NCBI GenBank assembly: GCA_916048095.2
Contig: OU696592.1
Location: 287,626 to 351,625 of the forward strand
Source of the DNA: Sacculina carcini
Taxonomy: Eukaryota > Arthropoda > Thecostraca > Sacculinidae
Length of the DNA stretch: 64,000 nucleotides
Direction: 5' to 3'
Shown here: one piece after another, positions 48,688 through 59,889 of the stretch
Numbering within the stretch: the first letter of the stretch is position 1
Layout: the number at the start of each line of letters is the position of its first letter
Translations under genes and position numbers: made by a program
The notes under the pieces: model-generated
What the model was told of the DNA's origin: nothing
Database searches by the model: none
What the model saw: the letters and a program-made list of their open reading frames with translations, nothing else

Positions 48688-49045
48688 TTTGTCTCAATAT
48701 CACGCTGCAGTTTGATTCTCGCCAATCAGCCTCCTCAACTGCTCTCTTATTTATTCTATTTATTCTCGCTCGTCGTGTCAATACATATTGTGCATACCAA
48801 TTCACGCTTTTCTTATCCATGTAATTATTTTGCATCTCCTGTATAAGTAGATGATATCAGACGATTTCGTCGTATCATACAAGCAAGACATGAGTCAGAT
48901 GATAAACTGACGTGTATCATGAGAAGAGGAATAACACACGGAATAGAAAAAACAGACAAACACACGGAACAGAGGAACAAACATGCCGAACAATCCACAC
49001 GTCTTGGACAGAATAATATCAAGCATATATCAAGCTAAATTATAT

Positions 49046-49539
49046 TTATATATATATGCATCAATAGACGCTATCGTTGAATGGTGCGCCAGAGCAGAAA
49101 TTATTAGAATGTTCCGAGGCGTCAAGTAGAAAAAGTGTGTGGATAAGACCACACTCTCTTGTGCGTCCAAAACTTGTGTTGTAAATTTCATGTTATCTCG
49201 CGCGTGGTAAGATTGAGTGGACCAGAGTGAACCACCACAACATCCATATCAACACACAACGCGTCACACACCAAAAATGATATACAGTAATACACTTACG
49301 TGGTATGTACGAATACAAAGGTGTGCAAACAGCGTCTTGACCCACAACTGAGTTAGCGGCCGCTAGAGGTCGCTTCAGTTCAAGTTCAAGTTCATGAGTG
49401 GTGACTGTCCACGCCCTACGCCTACCGAATGCATTTCTCCACACATATTTGATAATTATTCAATTTTATGGGGCCACTAACAGCATGAATAACCTATTCG
49501 ATTACAAAATAATTAATTTAACATTGGAAAATATATCAT
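49046..49539. other. Intergenic, no gene recognised
   Basis: Homology to the other cuticle 3' flanks stops at about 49040. 49480-49535 matches the far edge of the minisatellite at 61640-61690 on the opposite strand, so it belongs to the upstream part of the duplicated unit. Confidence 0.5.
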
Positions 49540-49740
49540 CTCTACAATTTAATTTCAATTTAATTTAAAACAATTTATTTCTACAACTTAATTTCTACAA
49601 TTTAATTTCCACAATTTAATTTATACAATTTAATTTCTACAATTTAATGTCTTCAATTTAACTTCAATGATTTAATTTCTACAATTTTATTTCTACAGTT
49701 TAATTTATACAGTTAAATTTCTGCAATTTTTCAATTCATG
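49540..49740 (-). repeat. 14-bp minisatellite, short allele-like copy upstream of gene 2
   Basis: Degenerate units of TTTCTACAATTTAA (reverse complement of the array at 59890-61640). Its flanks also match that array: ATGAATAACCTATTCGATTA on one side and TTTTTCAATTCATGA on the other. Confidence 0.85.
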
Positions 49741-49872
49741 AATCCTCAAAAAAATGTTTTCTACACCCCAACCATGGCCCCTTCTGTTGAAGCATGTGGT
49801 TCCTGCCCTTGAAGAAGACATCAGTGAGAGGCTAATCAGGAAGATCGTCACCTCCATCACATTCACACCTGA

Positions 49873-50098
49873 CTGTGGCGGATCCAGATTGCAATCCTGG
49901 GAGGGCTTATATTAGGGAGCGATCAGTCGTGTAAATGCATCATTATGCAACGTCTTTGCAACAATGTTGATATCAACAAATTCTGCAGAAAAACATTCCT
50001 TTTGACCTCTTTTAGGGAACATCTCGATTATGAGGTGTTAGTACAAACATTTTTTGGGGGCTTAAGCTTTCTGAGCCCATCCTCTGGATCCGCCAGTT
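49873..50098. mobile_element. hAT-like MITE nested in hAT copy A
   Basis: Flanked by an exact 8-bp duplication ACACCTGA (49865-49872 and 50099-50106). The ends share the inverted repeat TGGCGGATCCAGA. It is 226 bp with no coding capacity. Confidence 0.85.
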
Positions 50099-50107
50099 AC
50101 ACCTGAC

Positions 50108-50437
50108 CCTCTCCCCTCCAACAAGAACCAGGACATGATGAAACAAAAGCCTGGAGAAGCCTGTGACTGCCCATTTACCTTCCTAAAGAACCCCACTGTC
50201 ACGGAGGAGGGTGAGCCCAACATTGAGGATCTCATCAAGAAGGAGGTGGACACCTGGGACAGGAGCAAGGTGGCAGAGGTGAAGCCTGGGCAAATCCCTA
50301 GCATGTACAGGGAGAAGTGGATCTCGCTGTTCATCAAGTACAACATGGCCTTGCCCGGCTCTGCTGCCGTGGAGCGCATGTTCAGCACTGATGAAGCACT
50401 GGGAAGGAGGGGAGAGTCTGAGTCAGAGAAAAACTGA
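50108..50437 (+). pseudogene. hAT transposase C-terminal dimerisation domain
   Basis: After the MITE the frame reads CPFTFLKNPTVTEEGEPNI, then REKWISLFIKYNMALPGSAA and VERMFSTDEAL. The A-VER-FS motif is the hallmark of the hAT C-terminal dimerisation domain. The segment before the MITE (KHVVPALEEDISERLIRKIV) is probably the same protein. The catalytic core is absent. Confidence 0.75.
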
Positions 50438-50925
50438 TGTGGAATCGAACTTGCAGGCTATATAGTGGTTCCAGTGACAGTTTTTGACTAGTTTAATTAA
50501 TTTGTACTGTGGAAAAATGATTTATATGCATTTATAAAAATATTCAAACTGAATAATGGTACATATCATTTATCGCTTTTGTTATCGCAAGTACATTTTT
50601 TTCATCGCTATCGTCTTATTGTTTATCGCAGGTTAGGGATAAATGATCGTTATATCGTTATCGCAAGTTAAAAAAAATTATCGCAAAAAACACTGTTTGT
50701 TGATATCAGGTCAGCGGTGTAAATGTTTAACAAATTAGTAATAAATATATGCAGTTTCACACAATATAATGCATTAACAGCGTATAAACTAAGCGAATTT
50801 TTGCGGCATAAGCTGGGCCAATCAGAACAAGATATGAGGAAATGGATGGATGTCATGGACCCAGCTGATGAAGCACTCTCAAGGACATGACAGGAGCAGT
50901 GAGATGAGCGAGGTGGATGTGTCGC

Positions 50926-50932
50926 TATATAA
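50926..50932 (+). promoter_or_regulatory. TATA box of cuticle gene 2
   Basis: TATATAA 62-68 bp upstream of the ATG, in the conserved upstream block. Confidence 0.75.
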
Positions 50933-50993
50933 CAGGCCGACTGATTGTGTATGGTAGCAGTATCGTGTGACACTCGCTAACACTCACATCATC

Positions 50994-51807
50994 ATGAAAC
51001 TGGTGAGTGACACTTCACTTTGCTCCAGATAATAGTGTTTGTGAGTTCATGTGTGACATTCATATTCATGTAGGCTCATGTATAGACTTATTCATTTTTA
51101 AATAACACGTTTTAGAGTAAAATTATATACTATATTTTTAGTGTGAAACCTTAAAAATAACTAATTTTATCAGTGAATTAATCTGCTGATTTGTACTAAT
51201 CTGTATGAAGTGCAGTGTTGTGTGTTGATGTGATGTGATTTAATGGTGTTGTGTGTGTTGATATGAACAGTTTATCATTGCCGCCTGTGTGGTGCTGGCT
51301 GTTGCCGAGAGAAGATACTCAGCACCTCGCGTTGTAGTGAGCAAGACATACGAGACTCCCGAGGAAGTTCGTGAGGAACCAGAGAGACGTTACCGATACG
51401 AGCCAGAGGTTCGTACCGTCGAGGAGCCGATAGCCATTCTGAAACAATCGGCTGAACTGCGAGATGATCATTCATACGACATGCAGTTTGAAACCGAGAA
51501 CGGTATTTCCATGGAGGAATCTGGTCGTGCATTGCCTGCCAGCGGCTACGACAAAGAAGGCAGCTTCGAGGTGGCCGGTCAGTACAGCTACACCGGCTCT
51601 GACGGCAAACTGTACCGTGTTGTGTATGTGGCCGATGAGAACGGCTTCCAGGCTCAGGGAGACCACCTGCCCACTCCGGTTCCCACCGAGTACCCGACAC
51701 CAGACCCGTCTGATGACGGAGACGACGGCAGCTACCGTGCTGAACAAGTGAGGAACTCGTATGAAGAGCCGGAGGAGCCGGTGCGTACTTACCGCGGATA
51801 CAACTGA
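50994..51807 (+). CDS. RR-1-type cuticle protein, copy 2
   Basis: Exon 1 is 50994-51002 and exon 2 is 51271-51807 (268-bp intron). The predicted 181-aa protein is identical to copy 1; coding differences are a few silent changes. The 3' flank matches copy 1 to 52142 and extends further than in copy 1 before a LINE insertion at about 52300. Confidence 0.93.
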
Positions 51808-52299
51808 TTTGTCTCAATATCACGCTGCAGTTTGATTCTCGCCAATCAGCCTCCTCAACTGCTCTCTTATTTATTCTATTTATTCTCGCTCGTCGTGTCA
51901 ATACATATTGTGCATACCAATTCACGCTTTTCTTATCCATGTAATTATTTTGCATCTCCTGTGTAAGTAGATGATATCAGACGATTTCGTCGTATCATAC
52001 AAGCAAGACGTGAGTCAGATGATAAACTGGCGTGTATCATGAGAAGAGGAACAACACACGGAATAGAAGAAACAGACAAACACACGGAACAGAGGAACAA
52101 ACACGCCGAACAATCCACACGTCTTGGACAGAATGATATCAAACATATATCAAGCTAAATTACTGTGTTTTAACGTCGATATCAGGAAAAAACAATACAT
52201 AAGTTATTATTAGTTGTCCATATTAATGTGATAATGGCAACGGAAACAATTATAATGGATATAAAATATAAGCAATATTAGTTCATAAACATTCAGAAC

Positions 52300-53028
52300 A
52301 TCAGAAACGTTCAAACATCCATCCAGACTTTTGAACTTGGTTATTCTTCAGAAGCGTTTAGTTAGAATCGTAGGCTAATTGGAAAGTCAACAATCTACCA
52401 AACCATACTTTGAACTTTACAACATATTGCCCCTCGCTAAAATGGTAAAATTAAACACGGGGATGTTCATGTACAGAACTTACAAGATATTCTTCCCGAA
52501 AAAAATTAATAACTGTTTTATATTAACCCAAGAAATCCGTACAAAGTTATACAATTTTTTCCCCGCTCACATAATAAACAGTTCATTTTGAGGATTGCTG
52601 GAGTTGAACTCTGGAATCGGCAAAAATCAAACAGACATGAAGTCATTCAAAAAACAGTTCATTGCGTCATTAAAGAAGGAATATAGGCAGTAAATCATGA
52701 ATCTGTCAGTGTGAGATATGTTGAATGTTGAGAGCAAGTGTGAGCAAGTTGTTACAAAATTGTTGAGTGGTGATCAAACATCTCTTTTATCGATTATTTG
52801 TTTGTATTCTGCTGTGATGTTGTTTTGTGTTCTATATTCATCAGTAAAATTTCTGAGTTATTGTGTTTTTCAGAACAATCGGTGTCTAAAATCTTGTAAA
52901 TTGTATATTGTACGACTCTTGGGACTCAGAACAAGCCCAAGGGTTTCGAGTTCCCTTCCTGACGTGTACATATGGTGTTTATTTGTATTGCTTATGTCTT
53001 GTGGCAAGATACATGCAAATGAAATGAA
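52300..53028 (+). mobile_element. CR1-like LINE 3' end inserted in the flank of gene 2
   Basis: The 5'-truncated insert encodes LVILQKRLVRIVG, TKPYFELYNILPLAKMVKLN, TGMFMYRTYKIFFPKKINNC and SFKKQFIASLKKEY, the C-terminus of a CR1/L2-type RT, with two in-frame stops. A 3' UTR with GTTTCGAGTTCCCTTCCTG ends in AAATGAAATGAAAT. On its right, ACTGGCTTATGAGGAATGTT resumes the cuticle flank, so the insertion followed the duplication. Confidence 0.8.
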
Positions 53029-53470
53029 ATACAACTGGCTTATGAGGAATGTTCCGCTTAGATGGCATGGCAACATTTGTGTTATTCCTGGGCTGAACAA
53101 GCTGCTTGACTTCTCACGCCCTGTCGTATTAAGTATTGTATAATTGAATTTGTGTATTGTAACTGTCAAAATAATAGATGACAATGATGTGCTTTAATAA
53201 ATACACATGCCTGTTGACAGCAGTTGTCGCGTAAGATAAAATGAGCGATAAACGGTAAACGATAATTATAGCTGAGTTCTAACATTTTATCCCTTATTGT
53301 TTATCACAAAGTTTTCTTAAATTCTCGCTCATTCATTTACCGCCAGTCTAAAAAAAATCAGAGCGATAAACGTTAAATTCAAAAGATGTTTGTAAAAATA
53401 AAAAATATGCACGGCGGCAATAGCCACAATAGCCCGCCTGACGTTTTCAGAAGTGTTCAAGCTGATAGTA

Positions 53471-53791
53471 CAGGGGGTCCTTGACTTCGACGGAGATCCA
53501 TTCCTACGTTCGAATACGTCCGATCCGTAACCCGAATTTTGAAGTAAGTCGGGAGACATTACATGTATATACGTACGCCGTAATGGCACCTCTAGTAAGG
53601 CGAAACACGTGCTTTTCCAAACAATTTTATTGTACTACTATCTCTGACGGGAATTCTACATCAACTCGCAGTTCAGAAAGCAAAATTGCGTCGTACTTAC
53701 GACGCAATCGAGGTAACTCTACCAGATGATTTCTAGCGTCGTATCCGCGAAACGTCGCAAGTCGAGACCGTCGTACACCGATGACTCCCTG
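53471..53791. mobile_element. Tc1/mariner (pogo/Tigger-like) MITE
   Basis: TA at 53469-53470 and 53792-53793 flanks a 321-bp sequence with imperfect ends CAGGGGGTCCTTGACTTCGA and (reverse) CAGGGAGTCATCGGTGTACG. No transposase. Confidence 0.55.
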
Positions 53792-54345
53792 TATATGTAA
53801 CAACATGTATTAGAAGACAGGCGCGCCTACAAGACATACCGCACAGCGAGCACTCCCGAACACCACTCCCTCCACGAACTCAGAGGACAAAACAAGGACA
53901 CCATTGCATACGCGCACACACAATCACAAACACATGCAGAGCAAACCAACGCCACAACGACACCTGACACTCGACACTTGCAATCTTGCACACTCCTCGC
54001 TGCAATACAGCACATGCACAAATTATCCATTCACACAAGTACGCACCTCTCACACTCTACAATTACTCAACCATACGCACAAACCTACACCCCCATGCAC
54101 ACATCGTTACGCCATTACAATTAAGCCACGGTATATATAAGGTAGAGAATAGAGTGAGCCTCACTGGCCTGCAAGTGAACCCTGAAAACCTCATATGAGA
54201 GCTTCCAAGTGTGTGTGTGTGTGTGTGTGGGTGTGTGTGTAGCTGGCCAATCACATTATTATTCACAGCTGCAGTGCGCCAGTCTCGCTGGAGTTCTCGA
54301 GTTAAGAGGGTGTTTGCCGCGCTCTCCCATGTGCCTTGACTCAAC
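53792..54345. other. CA-rich intergenic sequence
   Basis: CA-rich degenerate tract (53900-54110) and a short GT microsatellite (54211-54240). No gene recognised. Confidence 0.5.
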
Positions 54346-55275
54346 CCAACCATGGCCCCTTCATGTTGAAGCATGTGGTTCCTGCCCTTGAAGAAGACAT
54401 CAGTGAGAGGCTAATCAGAATTATCGTCACCTCCATCACATTCACACCTGACTGTGGCGGATCCAAAGTGCAATCCTGGGAGGGGTTAAATTTGGGATCG
54501 ATCAGTCGTGTAAATGCATCATTATGCAACGTCTTTGCAACAATGTTGATATCAACAAATTCTGCACAAAACATTCCTTTTGACCTATTTTAGGGAACTT
54601 CTCGATTATGAGGAGTTAGTAGAAACATTTTGTTGAGGGCTTTAGTTTTTTTAGCCCACCCGCTGGATCCGCCAGTGTCACCTGACCCTCTCCTCTCCGG
54701 CCAAAACCACGACATGATGACAGAAAAGCCTGAATAAGCCTGTGACTGCCCATTTACCTTCCTAAAGAACCCCACTGTCACGGAGGAGGGTGAGCCCAAC
54801 ATTGAGGATCTCATCAAGAAGGAGGTGGACACCTGGGACAGGAGCAAGGTGGCAGAGGTGAAGCCTGGGCAATTCCCTAGCATGTACAGGGAGAAGTGGA
54901 TCTCGCTGTTCATCAAGTACAACATGGCCTTGCCCGGCGCTGCTGCCGTGGAGCGCATGTTCAGCACTGATGAAGCACTGAGGAGGGAGGGGAGAGTCTA
55001 AGTCAGAGAAAGACTGATGTGGAATAGCACCTGTAGGCCATAGGGTGGTTCCAGTGACAGTCTTTGACTAGCTCAATTAATTTTTCTATGGAAAAATAGT
55101 TTGTATGGATTTATAAAAATATTTAAACTGAATAATGGTACTTATCATTTATCGCTTTTGTTATCGCAAATCAATTTTTATCATCGCTATCGTCTTATTG
55201 TTTATCGCAGGTTAGGCAGAAATGATCGTTTTATCGTTATCGCAAGTTAAAGAAAATTATCTCAAAGTCCGCTGT
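54346..55275 (+). mobile_element. hAT transposon remnant, copy B
   Basis: Same block as 49774-50695: KHVVPALEEDISERLIRIIV, a nested MITE, VERMFSTDEAL, then the TTATCGC-rich 3' region. It differs by scattered substitutions that shorten the frame. It was probably duplicated together with the adjacent cuticle gene. Confidence 0.7.
54452..54677. mobile_element. hAT-like MITE nested in hAT copy B
   Basis: Exactly 226 bp at the same site as in copy A, flanked by ACACCTGA and TCACCTGA (one mutation). It was inherited by duplication and is not an independent insertion. Confidence 0.8.
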
Positions 55276-55504
55276 TTGTTGATATCAGGTCAGCGGTGTA
55301 AATGTTAAAAAAATGAGTAATAAATATATGGAGTTTCACACAATATAATGCATTAACAGCGTATATGCTCAGCGAAATTTTGCGTCATAAGCTGGGCCAA
55401 TCAGAACAAGAAATGAGGAAATGGATGGATGTTATGGACTCAGCTGATGAAGCACTCTCAAGGACATGACAGGAGCAGTGAGCTGAGCGAGGTGGATGTG
55501 TCGC

Positions 55505-55511
55505 TATATAA
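55505..55511 (+). promoter_or_regulatory. TATA box of cuticle gene 3
   Basis: TATATAA 62-68 bp upstream of the ATG. Confidence 0.75.
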
Positions 55512-55572
55512 CAGGCCGACTGATTGTGTATGGTAGCAGTATCGTGTGACACTCGCTAACACTCACATCATC

Positions 55573-56615
55573 ATGAAACTGGTGAGTGACACTTCACTTT
55601 GCTCCAGATAATAGTGTTTGTGAGTTCATGTGTGACATTCATATTCATGTAGGCTCATGTATAGACTTATTCATTTGTAAATAACACGTTTCAGAGCAAA
55701 ATTATATAATATATTTTATAAATGTATTTTATATATTTTATATATTTTATACATAATATATTTTATATATAATATATTTTATATATAATATATTTTATAT
55801 ATAATATATTTTATATATAATATATTTTATATATAATATATTTTATATATAATATATTTTATATATAATATATTTTATATAAAATATATTTTATATATTT
55901 TATATATTTTATAATATTTTATAAATATTTTATACTCTATTTTATGTAGTGCGAAATTTCAAAAAAGAACCTCATTCTATCAGTGAATTTATATGCTTAT
56001 TTGTACTAATCTGTATGAAGTGCACTGTTGTGTGTTGATGTGATGTGATTTAATGGTGTTGTGTGTTGATATGAACAGTTTATCATTGCCGCCTGTGTGG
56101 TGCTGGCTGTTGCCGAGAGAAGATACTCAGCACCTCGCGTTGTAGTGAGCAAGACATACGAGACTCCCGAGGAAGTTCGTGAGGAACCAGAGAGACGTTA
56201 CCGATACGAGCCAGAGGTTCGTACCGTCGAGGAGCCGATAGCCATTCTGAAACAATCGGCTGAACTGCGAGATGATCATTCATACGACATGCAGTTTGAA
56301 ACCGAGAACGGTATTTTCATGGAGGAATCTGGTCGTGCATTGCCTGCCAGCGGCTACGACAAAGAAGGCAGCTTCGAGGTGGCCGGTCAGTACAGCTACA
56401 CCGGCTCTGACGGCAAACTGTACCGTGTTGTGTATGTGGCCGATGAGAACGGCTTCCAGGCTCAGGGAGACCACCTGCCCACTCCGGTTCCCACAGAGTA
56501 CCCGACACCAGACCCGTCTGATGACGGAGACGACGGCAGCTACCGTGCTGAGCAAGTGAGGAACTCGTATGAAGAGCCGGAGGAGCCGGTGCGTAGTTAC
56601 CGCGGATACAACTGA
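55573..56615 (+). CDS. RR-1-type cuticle protein, copy 3
   Basis: Exon 1 is 55573-55581 and exon 2 is 56079-56615. The intron is 497 bp, against about 270 in the other copies, because of an AT microsatellite. The 181-aa protein differs from copy 1 at two sites (S83F inside the chitin-binding domain and T176S in the tail). The conserved 3' flank ends at about 56745, shorter than in the other copies. Confidence 0.92.
55706..55945 (+). repeat. 16-bp AT minisatellite in intron of gene 3
   Basis: Unit TATATAATATATTTTA, about ten near-perfect copies with degenerate edges. Absent from the same intron in genes 1, 2 and 4. Confidence 0.92.
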
Positions 56616-56991
56616 TTTGTCTCAATATCACGCTGCAGTTTGATTCTCGCCAATCAGCCTCCTCAACTGTTCTCTTATTTATTCTATTTATTCTCGCTCG
56701 TCGTGTCAATACATATTGTGCATACCAATTCACGCTTTTCTTATCCGGCGTTATAGGGTAATGTATGGTTTTGTAATGTTTATGCCAATAGGGAAGTAAT
56801 CGATCATATATTGTAAAATTAAACCAAATATAATAAATGAAAATAGAAATACTAATTCAACATAGACGAATTTACGTGTGCTTTAATCTATATAGCGTAT
56901 TGTAGTATTTTTTCTCTCAAGCCATGTCAGTGTGTAATCTAGACTTTTTGTCATATGTTATTTAGCATTTCCTAGCTTTGTTAGTGTCTGC

Positions 56992-56995
<4 letters not shown>

Positions 56996-57051
<56 letters not shown>
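56996..57051 (+). repeat. (TA)n microsatellite
   Basis: About 28 TA dinucleotides immediately upstream of the decayed Gln-rich coding region. Confidence 0.95.
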
Positions 57052-57055
<4 letters not shown>

Positions 57056-58200
57056 CTACCCGGTTAAACCTCAACCTGCGGCATATGTACAGCCGCCGAT
57101 GAATTAACATGTTAACTACGCAAAACCACAAGTTCTTGATTATGAACCACCTCAATCCAGCCTCCAACAGCAGTTGAATGAATTCGAGCAGTCTCAAGCT
57201 AACTTTGCTCCATCTCTTGCATAGGAACATCATATGAACTCACAAATTCACCATTACAACTCACAAACCCTGCCGTAAAATCAGTCGCCACATTCGGACT
57301 ATCAGTACAAATTCAATTGTTTATGCCTTGGACGGATATGAACCTGTACAGTCAGAAAAGGAGCAACAACTATACTGCTACTTGCTGAATCTGACAACCT
57401 ATGATCCGCAATCTACAGCTGAACAAACGTTTTACGACAATTCACAAGCGAGTTTTGGACCGCCACATTCAAGTATATAACCAGAATAATACAGCAGCTT
57501 TGAGCAGCCTCTGGAGCCATTTCAAATTCCTCTTACGAATGTACAGGAGCTCATATACTACGTACAGCCTCTGTCAAGCGACGATTCGCCAGAGGCAGAT
57601 CACCAGCTAGTGACCGATTAATTCGTGCAAGATTTGTCCGAATATGAATTAACACAGGCAAAATACCATCATCTGAAGACCTGCTCCCAGCAAAATGTTA
57701 ATATTGTTGGATTACCACAAACAAACAGCCATAAATCTTTCATCAAGCTTTCACACAGCCCCAGGCTAGTGGATCTACCCCTGATGTGAGCTACCAACAA
57801 GAATTACTCTGCTACGTCCTACCTCTGGATAGTTTTCTACAGCCACAGTCACAGAAACAATACAACATTATTGAGCAGCCCGTGAAAATTGTTTGTGACA
57901 CGTGCGTGCACAGATGAACGAACAACAGGAGTTCAACTGCCTTATGCAGCTCGTTACGAGCCGGCACAGAGGAGCGATCAATACCTGTTGAACCACATAG
58001 ACCAGCATCTAGCCAGTTCAGGGACGGACATGTGAACAATATCAGTCACGTGGAGTCCCTGGCGTCCCACCAGCTGACATCTAGCTGTGTTACCGCCAAA
58101 ATGCCAAGCTACACTCTAACATCTTCAGCTGACATTGTTTTGAAACATCGGCTATCTCAAACCAAACCCGAGAATCAACCGAGATTAAATCAAGAAAATT
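57052..58200 (+). pseudogene. Decayed Gln/Pro/Tyr-rich protein gene with repeated YEPxQ motif
   Basis: Plus-strand frames carry Q/P/Y-rich protein-like sequence for about 1.1 kb, interrupted by stops and frameshifts: FNYPVKPQPAAYVQPPM, LDYEPPQSSLQQQLNEFEQ, GYEPVQSEKEQQLYCYLLNL, VQELIYYVQPLSSDDSPEA, YQQELLCYVLPLDSFLQPQ and RYEPAQRSDQYLLNHIDQH. A YEP(P/V/A)Q motif followed by a Gln/Leu-rich helix recurs, suggesting an internally repeated protein. Several stops are TAA or TAG where CAA or CAG (Gln) would fit. Function unknown; a structural or scaffold protein, or a mobile-element ORF, are both possible. Confidence 0.5.
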
Positions 58201-58600
58201 GACATATTGTAACACGGTATTTATAAGGTAACACGGTATTGATAAAGTAACACGGTATAGAGATAGTACTAAATGTCGCTTTCATCTGTAACATTAATAT
58301 ATAATCTTTCTCACCTTAGGTGGTTATTTAATATTATAATTATTAGTATTACTTTTGCACAAAACAATGTTACACAGGAAACGTGCAAGCGAAAATAGCT
58401 GCACCACGCAGCCACTACGCACTTTGAACGTGCAAAGATGAGCGACTGGATGAGAGAGATAGATATATGACACATGAAGGATTAAATCATGGATAATATC
58501 ATGGATATGGATGGATATCAATCATGGATAAATACACATGCAGACAATTTTGGTTTCATCTTACTATTTATATGCAAGTGTTTCTCTGTTGGTATTGACT
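58201..58600. other. Intergenic between the two arms of the cluster
   Basis: AT-rich, with TAACACGGTAT repeated three times at 58210-58255. No gene recognised. Confidence 0.5.
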
Positions 58601-58748
58601 TTGAAGAGTAATTACATGGAGAAGAAAAGCGTGAATTGGTATGCACAATATGTATTGACACGACGAGCGAGAATAAATAGAATAAATAAGAGAGCAGTTG
58701 AGGAAGCTCATTGGCGAGAATCAAACTGCAGCGTGATATTGAGACAAA

Positions 58749-59564
58749 TCAGTTGTATCCGCGGTAACTACGCACCGGCTCCTCCGGCTCTTCATACGAG
58801 CTCCTCACTTGCTCAGCACGGTAGCTGCCGTCGTCTCCGTCATCAGACGGGTCTGGTGTCGGGTACTCGGTGGGAACCGGAGTGGGCAGGTGGTCTCCCT
58901 GAGCCTGGAAGCCGTTCTCATCGGCCACATACACAACACGGTACAGTTTGCCGTCAGAGCCGGTGTAGCTGTACTGACCGGCCACCTCGAAGCTGCCTTC
59001 TTTGTCGTAGCCGCTGGCAGGCAATGCACGACCAGATTCCTCCATGGAAATACCGTTCTCGGTTTCAAACTGCATGTCGTATGAATGATCATCTCGCAGT
59101 TCAGCCGATTGTTTCAGAATGGCTATCGGCTCCTCGACGGTACGAACCTCTGGCTCGTATCGGTAACGTCTCTCTGGTTCCTCACGAACTTCCTCGGGAG
59201 TCTCGTATGCCTTGCTCACTACAACGCGAGGTGCTGAGTATCTTCTCTCGGCAACAGCCAGCACCACACAGGCGGCAATGATAAACTGTTCATATCAACA
59301 CACACAACACCATTAAATCACATCACATCAACAAACAACAGTGCACTTCATACATATTAGTACAAATGAGCAGATTTATTCACTGATAAAATGAGATTGT
59401 TTTTGAAGTTTCGCACTATAAAATATAGTATATAATTTTGCTCTGAAACGTTTTATTCTCAAATGAATAAGTATATACATGAGCCTACATGAATATGAAT
59501 GTCACACATGAACTCACAAACACTATTATCTGGAGCAAAGTGAAGTGTCACTCACCAGTTTCAT
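58749..59564 (-). CDS. RR-1-type cuticle protein, copy 4
   Basis: Minus strand: exon 1 is 59564-59556, exon 2 is 59285-58749, with a 270-bp intron. The 181-aa protein differs from copy 1 at three sites (T29A, N165S, T176S). It faces copy 3 tail-to-tail. Its 3' flank homology ends at about 58609. Confidence 0.92.
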
Positions 59565-59625
59565 GATGATGTGAGTGTTAGCGAGTGTCACACGATACTG
59601 CTGCCATACACAATCAGTCGGCCTG

Positions 59626-59632
59626 TTATATA
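59626..59632 (-). promoter_or_regulatory. TATA box of cuticle gene 4
   Basis: TTATATA on plus (TATATAA on minus), 62-68 bp upstream of the ATG. Confidence 0.75.
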
Positions 59633-59889
59633 GCGACACATCCACCTCGCTCAGCTCACTGCTCCTGCCATGTCCTTGAGAGTGCTTCATCAGCTGGGTC
59701 CACGACATCCATCCATTTCCTCATATCTTGTTCTGATTGGCCCAGCTTATGACGCAAAAAGTTACGATGCCAAAACTATGCAAAAATTTGCCTCAGAAAA
59801 CCGACGGGTATAAAAAAAGAAAAAAGTGTTTTGCCACAAAAAAATTCGACAAAAAACACATTCTTTTTGGTTTTTAAGGATCATGAATT

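Larger units (their letters stand above)
49774..50695 (+). mobile_element. hAT transposon remnant, copy A
   Basis: It contains the C-terminal part of a hAT transposase, a nested 226-bp MITE, and an AT-rich 3' region with repeated TTATCGC ending AAAAAACACTG, which resembles a hAT terminus. The 5' end is missing. The same block lies upstream of gene 3. Confidence 0.7.

Noticed and set aside
48155-48835. Long open frame (226 codons) on the strand opposite each cuticle gene, conserved in all copies
   Set aside because: It is antisense to a strongly supported RR-domain exon. Its conservation follows from recent duplication of the sense exon and it has no motifs of its own.
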